A DNA stretch of 12,564 nucleotides from NCBI GenBank assembly GCA_002409965.1, contig DHON01000100.1:1-12564 (forward strand), in the 5' to 3' direction. The position numbers and the translations under genes are program-made. Shown in pieces: positions 1 through 6,212 of this stretch. The stretch's first letter is position 1; every line of letters starts with the position of its first letter. The notes beneath the pieces were generated by a model. It was not told the DNA's origin, did no database searches, and saw nothing but the letters and a program-made list of their open reading frames with translations. Source of the stretch: Firmicutes bacterium UBA5389. GTDB lineage: Bacteria > Bacillota > DTU025.

Positions 1-16
1 TCATCCGCCCATTGAG

Positions 17-44
17 AGTATAACATATATATGGACGGGTACAA
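17..44 (-). promoter_or_regulatory. Candidate promoter inside the left IS end
   Basis: On the minus strand TTGTAC (44..39) is followed after 16 bp by TATACT (22..17), four of six and five of six matches to sigma70 consensus. It would start a transcript about 10 nt from the window edge, reading into the presumed transposon gene. Motif match only. Confidence 0.35.
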
Positions 45-94
45 CCAATTGCAGGCTATTCTGATAGTTCCCGCACAACATATGGCGCCGCTTA

Positions 95-114
95 CTCACG
101 ACTGAAGTCACGAG
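95..114 (-). repeat. Subterminal hairpin of the left IS end
   Basis: An imperfect palindrome: CTC pairs with GAG, then two mismatches, then GAC with GTC, around a TGAA loop (plus strand). The 12-nt core at 98-109 is identical to 12534-12545 at the other window edge. IS200/IS605 transposases recognise such imperfect subterminal hairpins. Confidence 0.6.
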
Positions 115-127
115 TATGCGCGGCGAT

Positions 128-256
128 TCAATCAAGCCCTGAATGGATGACACGGCACAGCGAACCGATCTCACTGGGCAAGCACTCGAACGAGTCTGCA
201 TGTTCGCCGGGACAAGTCATCACTCCTGGGGCAGCAGAGTACTCGAGGGCGTTCAT
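128..256 (-). pseudogene. Truncated N-terminus of a transglutaminase-like protein
   Basis: A 42-residue reading frame starting at ATG 256, preceded by AGGAGG eight bases upstream, so the start is convincing. The segment SAAPGVMTCPGEHADSF followed by LP..IGSLCRVI resembles, from memory, the start of a transglutaminase-like domain family in which PGEHA...LP...LCRVVQGL leads into the catalytic part. The frame stops with TGA immediately after TTGAT, where the IS-like left end begins, so the stop codon appears to come from the element. No catalytic Cys/His/Asp region is present, so the fragment should be inactive. It lies downstream of, and parallel to, the lyase gene at 439-1629. The family assignment is recognition without a search. 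Confidence 0.5.
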
Positions 257-438
257 TCGGTGAACCTCCTCATCATTGACCAGGTCCGCTGACGTTTCCG
301 CAGTGTTCAATCAATCAGTTACCCGGTGGTTGTTCGGCGTGTGTTATTCAACGCATCGCCCTCGATCACCTTGCGATGCAGAGCGCCAGTGTATCCTTGT
401 TTGCCCGGGTGAAGCCAGGTGGATAGGGACTGACTGCC
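257..438. other. Intergenic spacer with one stem-loop
   Basis: No gene seen. A perfect 7-bp inverted repeat GCATCGC (353-359) / GCGATGC (373-379) with a 13-nt loop lies 60-86 bases past the stop of the lyase. It has no T-run, so it is at best a weak terminator or a processing hairpin for the minus-strand transcript. Confidence 0.35.
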
Positions 439-1629
439 TTATCCGATCACAGAAAGCGCCTGATCAATGTCGACAATCAAGTCATCGTGGTGTTCCAGGC
501 CGATGGATAGCCTGATCATACTGGGAGTCAGACCCACGGCGTAAACTTCATCCTCCGTATATCCTCTGTGGGTCATCGCAAAGGGATGCTCTACTAGGCT
601 CTCGCAATCGCCCAGGCTTACAGCCAGCTTGAACAGTTTCATGCTGTTTACTAACTGTTTGGACTGGGCTAGCGTTCCGTCGATGTCGAAGCTGACCATC
701 CCACCGAACCCGCTCATCTGGGCCTTTGCCGTCTCATGCCCAGGCGAACTGGGCAGGCCGGGGTAGTACACCCTTTTCACCCTCGGATGCTGTTCAAGAT
801 ACCTGGCCACCGCCAGAGCGTTCTTCTCATGCTCGCGCATCCTGAGAGCCAAGGTCTTCAGGCCGCGCAACAGCAGCCAGCCGGTGAATGGGCTCATGAC
901 ACCGCCGAATTCGCACATGTACCCGAATTTGAGCTCGCTGGCGTAGTCTCTGTCCTTGGCCACAGCAACGCCGCCGATGACATCACCGTGCCCGCTGATG
1001 TATTTGGTGGCGCTGTGCACCACCACATCGGCCCCGAGCTCCAGGGGGCGCTGGAAGAACGGCGTAGCGAAGGTGTTGTCGACCACTACTTTCGCTCCCT
1101 TAGCCCGGGCGATGTCACACACAGCGGCGATGTCGATGACATCGAGGTTGGGGTTTGTCGGGGTTTCGAAGTAGACAACCTTGGTTCTTTCAGTGACCCG
1201 ATCTGAAAGGTCGCTGATATCGGCGAAATTGATCAGCCGGCAACCAACACCATACTGAGGCAGTATGTTCTTGATGAGATTCCAGGTCGATCCGTACAGC
1301 ATCCGGTGAGCAATGATCTCATCGCCAGGTTTCAGTAGAGACATCAGTACCGAGCTGATAGCCGCCATGCCAGAAGCAAAGGCTACCGAGGCCGCGCCTC
1401 TCTCCAATATCGCCATACGTTCTTCGAGCAGTCTGAGGGTGGGGTTGTTGCCGCGGGTATATACGTAGTCGTCAGTTTCGAACTCAAACGTGGCATCGGC
1501 GTGTTCCAGCGAATCAAACTCAAAGGAAGACGTCATGAAGATAGGATGATTCAGCGCGTTCTTGGGATTCCTATCCTCGCCTCCAGCGTGAATGGATAGC
1601 GTCTCAAAGTGCGTGTTTGCAGTATTCAT
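439..1629 (-). CDS. Methionine gamma-lyase-like PLP enzyme (Cys/Met metabolism family)
   Basis: A complete 396-residue member of the cystathionine gamma-synthase/methionine gamma-lyase family, cytosolic and dependent on pyridoxal phosphate. The Schiff-base lysine is K209 in HSATKYISGHGDVIGG. D184 in VVVDNTFATP holds the pyridine nitrogen, and Y57 and R59 in YTRGNNPT bind phosphate from the neighbouring subunit. Y112 is the ring-stacking tyrosine. Length is typical (about 390-400). The tail SLGDCESLVEHPFAMTHRGYT fits methionine gamma-lyases best, which split methionine into methanethiol, ammonia and 2-oxobutyrate. The cysteine next to the stacking tyrosine in well-studied bacterial enzymes is Ser here (S114), so cystathionine lyase or homoserine-ester sulfhydrylase activity is possible. 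The ATG start has GAGGG seven bases upstream. No S-box or T-box was noticed in the leader, which instead runs into a group II intron relic. Confidence 0.9.
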   Translation of the reverse strand: MNTANTHFETLSIHAGGEDRNPKNALNHPIFMTSSFEFDSLEHADATFEFETDDYVYTRGNNPTLRLLEERMAILERGAASVAFASGMAAISSVLMSLLKPGDEIIAHRMLYGSTWNLIKNILPQYGVGCRLINFADISDLSDRVTERTKVVYFETPTNPNLDVIDIAAVCDIARAKGAKVVVDNTFATPFFQRPLELGADVVVHSATKYISGHGDVIGGVAVAKDRDYASELKFGYMCEFGGVMSPFTGWLLLRGLKTLALRMREHEKNALAVARYLEQHPRVKRVYYPGLPSSPGHETAKAQMSGFGGMVSFDIDGTLAQSKQLVNSMKLFKLAVSLGDCESLVEHPFAMTHRGYTEDEVYAVGLTPSMIRLSIGLEHHDDLIVDIDQALSVIG

Positions 1630-1667
1630 CGGAATCCCTCATCTCTCCTAGCAGTGGCCGCACCGGT

Positions 1668-1829
1668 TCAGGAACCACTTGGCCTGCCCGCATGCAGCGC
1701 TGGGCACAGTCTGAAGCTAGTATTGGTCATACAGCCGCAACATCCTCCCTCATCGACTTCAAGATTCGCCTCGCCATTGATTGAGTCGGCCTTAGCCTTC
1801 TCCGCGATTTTGCTCAGTTCCGTTGACAT
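1668..1829 (-). pseudogene. Maturase N-terminal stub fused to unrelated sequence
   Basis: A 53-residue open frame. Its first 15 residues, MSTELSKIAEKAKAD, match by recognition the start of group II intron reverse transcriptase/maturases (family pattern: T.L..IAEKA+, usually followed by FTSLAHLIN). That continuation is absent. After Asp15 the frame goes into an unrelated acidic segment and a Cys-rich tail (GGCCGCMTNT). The whole reverse transcriptase, X and endonuclease regions are missing, so this is a deletion remnant. Only a weak purine-rich stretch precedes the ATG. An alternative reading is a small Cys-containing peptide gene, which I consider less likely. It ends 38 bases before the lyase start. 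Confidence 0.5.
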
Positions 1830-2153
1830 CCTATCCCTGCCTCTGGGTGCAGAGAATGTTCCCCTGCGCAAAGTGATCTTGCCTCGCCGCCTCCCTGTGG
1901 ATGATCCTTTCAGTTGGCGTACTCCGCTCCCTGCAAAGACCGCGGCGGGCCTCCCAGGCAAAATGGCCCTGTCAGCCTCCGGATTATCGTCTCACGAGGC
2001 TCGATCGCTTCACTCACGTTACGGCCTGGTCGTCGCTCTGCCTACGCTTAACATGATACGTTACCATCGCAAGTCCAAGGCTCGATTCCCGGTGGGTGGC
2101 TAGTCCTCGCCGGGGCGGGAATCGCACCCGCTGAAAACGTAAGGCCTGTCCTG
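1785..2153 (-). mobile_element. 5' relic of a bacterial group II intron
   Basis: The minus strand from about 2153 to 1830 lacks a convincing gene but is rich in pairing segments, for example GCGGG/CCCGC around a 7-nt loop (2115-2131) and AGCCTC/GAGGCT (1974-1979 with 1996-2001). It leads straight into the maturase start at 1829. The order of structured RNA and then an ORF in domain IV is the layout of a group II intron. The motif string (GTGCC at the 5' side, then GGACTAGCC, ACCGGGAATCGAG) looks familiar from domain I of such introns, but that is memory, not a search. Everything 3' of maturase codon ~15, including domains V and VI, is missing, so it cannot splice. The 5' boundary is uncertain by tens of bases. 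Confidence 0.5.
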
Positions 2154-2159
2154 GCACCC

Positions 2160-2493
2160 CATTTCTTGACGGCGATTTGCGAGATGTACTCAAGACGTGA
2201 GTACACGGCTTTCACAGAATGGTATATGCGGCAATGTATAGACATAACAAGGCGTATTCATGGGGTTATGCGCCACTCGCTGCGCCGGAAGCCTGTCAAC
2301 AGGCACGAGTTGGACCCTAAGTCAGCTCCGAAAGCATCTCGAACGCGACCAGGGCGGCTCTCATCGGTTCCCTCGGGGCTCCCGGGGGCTCTCGAAGCGC
2401 CGCTTTCCGTTTGCCTCCATTTCTGAATATGCGGTTCGCCGCATCTGGAGGCGTGTGCGGGAGAAGCTGCCTCCAGCACTCGGCGTTGCATCG
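2160..2493. other. Intergenic region with an inverted repeat
   Basis: No supported gene; the open frames here overlap one another and lack SD sites. It contains a perfect 8-bp inverted repeat TGTACTCA (2185-2192) / TGAGTACA (2198-2205) with a 5-nt loop, about 30 bases 5' of the intron relic on the minus strand. Group IIC introns tend to insert 3' of hairpins, so this may be the original target, although the distance is long. Two adjacent hairpins at 2429-2476 are listed separately. Nothing else was recognised between 2206 and 2428. Confidence 0.4.
2429..2476 (-). terminator. Two adjacent stem-loops downstream of the 2494-2922 gene
   Basis: Two perfect hairpins abut with no gap: ATGCGG/CCGCAT around a 4-nt loop (2429-2444) and CTGGAGGC/GCCTCCAG around 16 nt (2445-2476). 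They begin 17 bases after the stop of the minus-strand gene. No T-run follows, so intrinsic termination is doubtful; transcript stabilisation or a REP-like element is also possible. Confidence 0.35.
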
Positions 2494-2922
2494 TCAATAG
2501 CGAGCGTTCCGGCCAGCGGCTTCGCGGATCTGGGCCGCCAAGTCGGGGCCGACATACTGGTACACCGTGCTGAGCACCGCCGCCTCGCGCGCGACGGCAT
2601 CGTTCATGGAATCACCGAGGGCCTCTTCGGCTGGCTCTCGCGTCGGATCGGCGTAGTGCACGCCTTCTCCGTCAGGCAATCCGCCCCACACGCCCCAATC
2701 GAACGGCTCGTCCGGGAGGATGTCAGGCCAGTCTTCGGGCATGCCAGCATTGGGGTTGGCATCGCCGCCGCGCGGATCGCCGCCATCGCCGCCATCGCCG
2801 CTGCCTCCCGCGACTGCCCTCATTGCCTCCCCCAGCTCCCCTGGGAGTCTTGCGGCCACTTCCATGGCCAGTGCCTGGGGCAATAGCCTCGCGAGCGCCT
2901 CCACACTCAGAGCGGCGCTCAT
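2494..2922 (-). CDS. Hypothetical protein with Gly-Asp repeat and acidic Trp-rich segment
   Basis: I do not recognise this 142-residue protein. The ATG at 2922 has AGGAGG eight bases upstream, which decides the start; an in-frame upstream ATG at 3042 would add 40 basic residues but has a poor SD. Residues ~1-35 form a likely amphipathic helix (SVEALARLLPQALAMEVAARL). Residues ~38-55 are a low-complexity GGDGGDGGDP run encoded by a 9-bp tandem repeat. Then come an acidic aromatic stretch (PEDWPDILPDEPFDWGVWGG) and a helical C-terminus ending NARY. There is no signal peptide, membrane segment or cysteine. Supporting a real gene are the SD, the aromatic-rich composition and sensible amino-acid use; against it is the lack of family recognition. 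A high-GC frame with chance openness cannot be excluded. Confidence 0.5.
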   Translation of the reverse strand: MSAALSVEALARLLPQALAMEVAARLPGELGEAMRAVAGGSGDGGDGGDPRGGDANPNAGMPEDWPDILPDEPFDWGVWGGLPDGEGVHYADPTREPAEEALGDSMNDAVAREAAVLSTVYQYVGPDLAAQIREAAGRNARY

Positions 2923-3267
2923 CCGGGCTTCCTCCTGATTCCCAAACCTCGCTCCGGCCATGACCTGGCCGCAGAACGACTTCATGTCCGCGTTCACTGG
3001 CGTTACCTGCCTTCCCCGCCGTCTTCGCGTCCTGGCCGCCATCGTCCCCTATGCACACAGACAGATCCACATTGAGTCAGTTGAATTCTGCCCAGTTGGG
3101 GGAAGGAACATGTCACGCCATGTTGTGTGTGTCGGCACCGCCGCCGGTCCTGCTCACTCACTCAGTCATACCTTGACCTGCCGAAATGATCCGAGACAGC
3201 CTGAGCTCTCACTCCATCTGCCCCGCTGCTGCACAAGCCAGGACGGGGCGCCGATCTCGCGGCGAGC
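2923..3267. other. Intergenic region with palindromes
   Basis: No supported gene. It holds a perfect 6-bp inverted repeat AACATG/CATGTT with a 6-nt spacer (3107-3124), a possible dimeric regulator site, and a GCCCCG/CGGGGC stem (3220-3225 with 3244-3249) without a T-run just past the DUF3795 gene. A short TGAG tandem run on the minus strand lies near 3157-3168. No clear promoter for the downstream minus-strand gene was seen. Confidence 0.35.
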
Positions 3268-3516
3268 CTAGAGATTGTGCACGTGATATCCCGAGGGACA
3301 GCCCGGGCTGTCGTCCGACACGAAACTCTCCAGGTGAGCGCAGGGGAATGCCTCGCACAGACCGCAATGCTCTATGGCCCGCTCAATGCAGCATTGGACG
3401 AAACGGCAGCCTGGATGCAACTCAGGAACACATCCTGCGCATTCACGTATTCGCATACCGGTGCGTTCTCAGAACATGCACACGTTCATGGGGCACCCAC
3501 GCTTTCGCTCGTCCAT
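3268..3516 (-). pseudogene. DUF3795-like Cys-rich protein interrupted by in-frame UGA
   Basis: From ATG 3456 a 62-residue frame reads RECAGC...HPGCRFVQCCIERAIEHCGLCEAFPCAHL. This fits the C-terminal half of DUF3795 proteins, small Cys-rich and probably metal-binding, whose usual ending is C.I.KG...C..C..FPC. The same frame is open upstream across a single TGA (3471-3469): MDERKRGCPMNVCMF, stop, ERTGMRIRECAGC. The upstream ATG at 3516 lies 5 bases after the stop of the dehydrogenase gene and has no SD, so translational coupling is plausible. Either a sense codon mutated to TGA (pseudogene), or the ribosome restarts at 3456, or UGA is read as selenocysteine. A CGCA/TGCG hairpin lies just after the UGA, but I cannot show a genuine SECIS. 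Function of the family is unknown. Confidence 0.55.
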
Positions 3517-3520
3517 GCAT

Positions 3521-4486
3521 TCAGGGCACCAGCACGTTCACCGCGTTCTCCGGCGTCTGTCCGCCCAGCACCGCGACGACATTCCTCGCCGCGCCCATGG
3601 AAATGGAATGGGCCGACTCAGCCGTCAGACCGCCCACGTGCGGGGTGAGTACCACGTTCTCAAGCTCCAGCAAACGAGACTGTGCGATAGGCTCGTCGGC
3701 GAAGACGTCCAGCCCTGCCCCGGCCAGACGTTTCTCGTGCAATGCCTCGAACAAGGCATCCTCGTCCACAATCCCGCCGCGAGCCGTGTTGATCAGAATC
3801 GCCGAGGGTTTCATCAGCGACAGTTCCCTCTGGGAAAGCAGGTTGCGCGTGCGCTCCGTCAGGGCGATGTGGATGCTTACCACATCCGCCGACTGAAGCA
3901 ACTCGTCCAGCGACACATAGACCGCCCCGATTGCGCCGGCCCAGTTGCGGTCGGGTGTTCTCGACCAGCAGACCACTCTCATTCCCAGCTTTGCTCCAAG
4001 CTCGGCCACGAGTCTGCCGATGTTGCCTGTACCCACAATCCCCAGGGCCTTGCCCCCCAGCTCAAATCCGACATGTCCTTTCCATACACCTGCTCGGACC
4101 CTCTTGTCCATCACGGCAATCCGTCTGGCGACGTCGAACATGAGCCCGAGCGCCATCTCCGCTACCGCTCGGCTGTTGGCCCCTGGCACGTTCGTCACGA
4201 AGATACCCCTGCGCGTGGCGGCTTCGACGTCGATGTTGTCGTATCCTACCCCAGCCCTTGCCACCACCTTCAGCCGCGGGCCGTAGGACAGCACCTTCTC
4301 GGTCACTGGATCCAGGCTGACAATCGCAGCGTCCACATCAGTCACCAGCGCGCACATCTCGCCCTCCGTGGCAGTTCGTCTGTGCGGGTTGAGCACAATC
4401 TCGTGCCCAGCTTCGCGCAGCAGATCAAAGGGAGCTGCATTCTTTCGTCCGAAAAATGGGGGTGCGACAAGAACTCTGTAAGCCAT
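3521..4486 (-). CDS. D-isomer-specific 2-hydroxyacid dehydrogenase (phosphoglycerate dehydrogenase type)
   Basis: A 321-residue NAD-dependent dehydrogenase. It has the two-domain layout of the family: substrate domain (about 1-100 plus the last ~35 residues) around a Rossmann domain with GIVGTGNIGR (G152, G154, G157). Catalytic residues are all present: R236 in NTARGG, E265 in ADEP and H283 in TPHVGG. There is no ACT or other regulatory C-terminal domain, so this is the short form. 3-Phosphoglycerate dehydrogenase (first step of serine synthesis) is the closest match by motif, but hydroxypyruvate/glyoxylate reductase or another 2-hydroxyacid substrate cannot be excluded. ATG 4486 is chosen because GAGGAGG stands eight bases upstream and the fold begins there (MAYRVLVAPP); a longer frame to 4600 is non-family sequence. 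It diverges from the Uma2 pair and may be co-transcribed with the DUF3795 gene 5 bases downstream. Confidence 0.92.
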   Translation of the reverse strand: MAYRVLVAPPFFGRKNAAPFDLLREAGHEIVLNPHRRTATEGEMCALVTDVDAAIVSLDPVTEKVLSYGPRLKVVARAGVGYDNIDVEAATRRGIFVTNVPGANSRAVAEMALGLMFDVARRIAVMDKRVRAGVWKGHVGFELGGKALGIVGTGNIGRLVAELGAKLGMRVVCWSRTPDRNWAGAIGAVYVSLDELLQSADVVSIHIALTERTRNLLSQRELSLMKPSAILINTARGGIVDEDALFEALHEKRLAGAGLDVFADEPIAQSRLLELENVVLTPHVGGLTAESAHSISMGAARNVVAVLGGQTPENAVNVLVP

Positions 4487-4521
4487 GTTGTGAACCTCCT
4501 CTGCGAGCGGCAGCCACCGGC

Positions 4522-4537
4522 GGCAGACTGCTCTGCC
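4522..4537 (-). promoter_or_regulatory. Small hairpin in the dehydrogenase leader
   Basis: A perfect 6-bp stem, GGCAGA/TCTGCC with a 4-nt loop, lies about 36 bases before the dehydrogenase start. It could affect leader stability or start access. No riboswitch or T-box pattern was recognised. Confidence 0.25.
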
Positions 4538-4623
4538 AATAGTCCTTTCGAGATTCGGTCCCTGTCCCCTCCTGCGCCGTAGGAAACCGCCGCGCTCCAT
4601 GACTTGCGTTTGCTTGTTACCAC

Positions 4624-4652
4624 TTGACTTCGCTTGCTCCAGAACGTATACT
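4624..4652 (+). promoter_or_regulatory. Near-consensus sigma70 promoter for the Uma2 pair
   Basis: TTGACT (4624-4629) and TATACT (4647-4652) are separated by exactly 17 bp; each differs from consensus at one base. Transcription should start near 4659, just before the AAGGAGG ribosome site (4661-4667), giving a very short leader. This suggests strong constitutive expression. Confidence 0.8.
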
Positions 4653-4675
4653 CTTCTTGAAAGGAGGACTTCGCC

Positions 4676-5452
4676 GTGAGTGAACGCAAACTGGTGACCG
4701 CTCAGGAGCTAGCCTCGATGCTCCAGCTTTCGGTGGAGACCATCTGGCGCTATACCCGCAACGAACGAATTCCCTACCTTCAGCTGTCCAACAGGCAGTA
4801 CCGCTACGACCCGGATAAGGTCATGCAGCGTCTTGGCGCAAGCGCATGCGGCCAGGCCGATTCGGTGCGCGAAGCCAGGCCCGAGTACATGACGGACAAA
4901 GTGTACACATATGAAGACTATCTTCAGCTGCCGAACGAAGAGTGCTACCACTACGAAATCCTCGACGGCATGCTGATTCGGGAACCGGCACCGTACGTCC
5001 ATCACCAGCGAGTTTCCAGGCGCCTTCTGATTTTCCTGCATGGCTACTTCGCCCCGCGGGACCCGACCGGCGAGGTGTTCAACGCTCCAATCGACATGGC
5101 CTTGTCCGACACGAATGTGATCCAGCCCGACTTGATCTACATACCCGGCGAAAGCAGCGAGATTGTAGAGGAGAAGCGCATAGGCGGCGCGCCTCTTCTG
5201 GTTGTAGAGATCCTTTCGAGGTGGACCCGATCCAAGGATCGCGTCAGGAAGCGCAACATATACGAACGCATGCGGATACCGCACTATTGGGTGGTTGACC
5301 CGCAGGATGAAACGATAGAGGCTTACGCCCTCCGCGACGATGCGTACGTGTTGCGGAGTTCGGGGCTTTCAACTGGAGAATTCGTCCATCCCGACTTCCC
5401 CGAGTTCACATTCGACCTCGCCGCGTTGTGGAAGCGGCCCAAAACAGCATGA
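4676..5452 (+). CDS. HTH-domain/Uma2-family (DUF820) nuclease fusion
   Basis: A 258-residue protein starting at GTG with AAGGAGG eight bases upstream. Residues ~5-54 (VTAQELASMLQLSVETIWRY...IPYLQLSNRQYRY) are an excisionase/MerR-like winged helix-turn-helix. After a ~25-residue linker, residues ~76-250 are a Uma2/DUF820 domain, a PD-(D/E)xK-fold nuclease family. The pattern is visible as QPDLIYIP (D152), VVEIL (E178), KDRVRKR (K192 as possible catalytic Lys) and HYWVVDP. The biological role of Uma2 proteins is poorly known; they often occur in many copies and are suspected to be mobile or genome-maintenance nucleases. The HTH could direct the nuclease to DNA or autoregulate the operon. It is followed after 67 bases by a second Uma2 gene highly similar to its C-terminal part. 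Confidence 0.85.
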   Translation: MSERKLVTAQELASMLQLSVETIWRYTRNERIPYLQLSNRQYRYDPDKVMQRLGASACGQADSVREARPEYMTDKVYTYEDYLQLPNEECYHYEILDGMLIREPAPYVHHQRVSRRLLIFLHGYFAPRDPTGEVFNAPIDMALSDTNVIQPDLIYIPGESSEIVEEKRIGGAPLLVVEILSRWTRSKDRVRKRNIYERMRIPHYWVVDPQDETIEAYALRDDAYVLRSSGLSTGEFVHPDFPEFTFDLAALWKRPKTA

Positions 5453-6143
5453 ACCGCCCCTCGAGGTCCCAAGCGACACGCGATGCGAACTCCAACGACA
5501 TGAGACGGAGGGAATCGACATGAGCGATCGTGATCGGGAACCTACCGCCGGCCAGGCGGCCAATTCGGTGCGCGAAGCCAAGCCCGAGTACATGACGAAC
5601 AAGGTGTACACGTATGAAGACTATCTCCAGTTGCCCGATGAGGAGGGTTTCAGCTACGAAATCCTCGATGGCATGCTGATTCGGGAACCGGCGCCGTACG
5701 TCCATCACCAGAGAGTATCCAGGCGCCTTCAGCGTATTCTGGAAGACTACTTCGCCCTGCGCGACCCGGACGGCGAGGTGTTCAATGCGCCGGTTGATGT
5801 GACATTGTCCGACACGAACGTAATCCAGCCCGACTTGGTATACATACCCGGCGAGAACAGCGGGATTGTGAAGGAGGCACGCATCGACGGCGCGCCGTAT
5901 CTGGTCGTCGAAGTTCTCTCGAGGTGGACCCGATCCAAGGATCGCGTCAGGAAGCGCGCCATATACGAACGCATGCGGATACCGCACTATTGGGTGGTTG
6001 ACCCGCAGGACGAAACGATAGAGGCTTACGCCCTCCGCGACAACGCGTACGTACTGCGAAACTCCGGGCTTTCAACAGGTGAGTTTGTCCATCCCGACTT
6101 TCCCGAGTTCGCATTCGATCTCGCCGAGTTGTGGAAGCAGCCC
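4850..6143 (+). repeat. Tandem gene duplication (two Uma2 units)
   Basis: 4861-5440 aligns with 5564-6143 at a constant offset of 703 bp with no gaps. Homology starts in the linker near 4850/5550 (one 3-bp indel there) and stops near the stop codons. Similarity is uneven: about 5214-5340 and its copy differ at only a few bases, while about 5160-5213 is clearly diverged. The first unit kept or acquired the HTH. Confidence 0.9.
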
Positions 6144-6161
6144 GAAAGGGAGGGCGCCTGA
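5520..6161 (+). CDS. Uma2-family (DUF820) nuclease, HTH-less paralog
   Basis: A 213-residue protein consisting of a short linker and one Uma2 domain (residues ~28-205). D105 in QPDLVYIP, E131 in VVEVLS and K145 match the candidate active-site residues of its upstream paralog. The ATG at 5520 has GGAGGG seven bases upstream and gives a protein that begins just before the homologous linker (SVREAKPEYMTNKVYTYEDY); longer in-frame starts read through the previous gene. There is no own promoter in the 67-base gap, so it is probably co-transcribed from 4624. Compared with its neighbour it lacks the HTH, so it may rely on the first protein (heteromer) or act independently. A strong terminator overlaps its last codons. 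Confidence 0.85.
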   Translation: MSDRDREPTAGQAANSVREAKPEYMTNKVYTYEDYLQLPDEEGFSYEILDGMLIREPAPYVHHQRVSRRLQRILEDYFALRDPDGEVFNAPVDVTLSDTNVIQPDLVYIPGENSGIVKEARIDGAPYLVVEVLSRWTRSKDRVRKRAIYERMRIPHYWVVDPQDETIEAYALRDNAYVLRNSGLSTGEFVHPDFPEFAFDLAELWKQPEREGA

Positions 6162-6196
6162 CCGGCTAACGTGATCGCGCTAGCCGGTCAGCGCCC
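6152..6196. terminator. Bidirectional hairpin terminator between convergent genes
   Basis: GGGCGC + TGACCGGCTA (6152-6157, 6159-6168) pairs with TAGCCGGTCA + GCGCCC (6181-6196), a 16-bp stem with one bulged C and a 12-nt loop. It overlaps the last codons of the plus-strand Uma2 gene and lies 16 bases past the stop of the PorV-like gene, so it can serve both. No long U-tract follows on either side. Confidence 0.7.
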
Positions 6197-6212
6197 CCTG
6201 CCTTAGGTTGCT

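Larger units (their letters stand above)
1..130 (-). mobile_element. Left end of an IS200/IS605-family (TnpB-type) element, partial
   Basis: Read on the minus strand, this stretch begins directly after a TTGAT pentamer (131-135), the known target motif of ISDra2-type elements, which insert 3' of it. Within 43 bases it has a subterminal imperfect hairpin (95-114, with extra GCCGC/GCGGC arms at 87-91 and 120-124). The hairpin core ACGACTGAAGTC is identical to that of the hairpin at 12531-12550. A promoter-like pair (17-44) and an ATG at 4..2 point outward, as expected if a tnpA or tnpB gene starts at or beyond the window edge. No transposase coding sequence is visible, so the family call rests on end structure, target motif and the matching right end. 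It could instead be a non-autonomous relic. Confidence 0.5.

Noticed and set aside
1..201. 66-codon minus-strand frame across the left edge
   Set aside because: It shifts frame relative to the truncated transglutaminase-like gene and runs through the IS end; no recognisable protein.
1668..1829. Lanthipeptide or thiopeptide-type precursor gene
   Set aside because: The leader-like part matches a group II maturase start, and no modification enzyme is nearby.
2062..2131. tRNA-like T-arm sequences (GGCTCGATTCCC on plus; GGGTGCGATTCCCGC on minus)
   Set aside because: No matching acceptor stem, D-arm or anticodon arm at correct distances on either strand; better explained as hairpins of the group II intron relic.
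2260..2886. Plus-strand open frame of 208 codons
   Set aside because: Antisense to the better supported 2494-2922 gene; low-complexity Ala/Ile/Arg runs typical of a shadow frame.
3374..4582. Plus-strand open frame of 402 codons
   Set aside because: Exact antisense shadow of the dehydrogenase, which has complete catalytic motifs.
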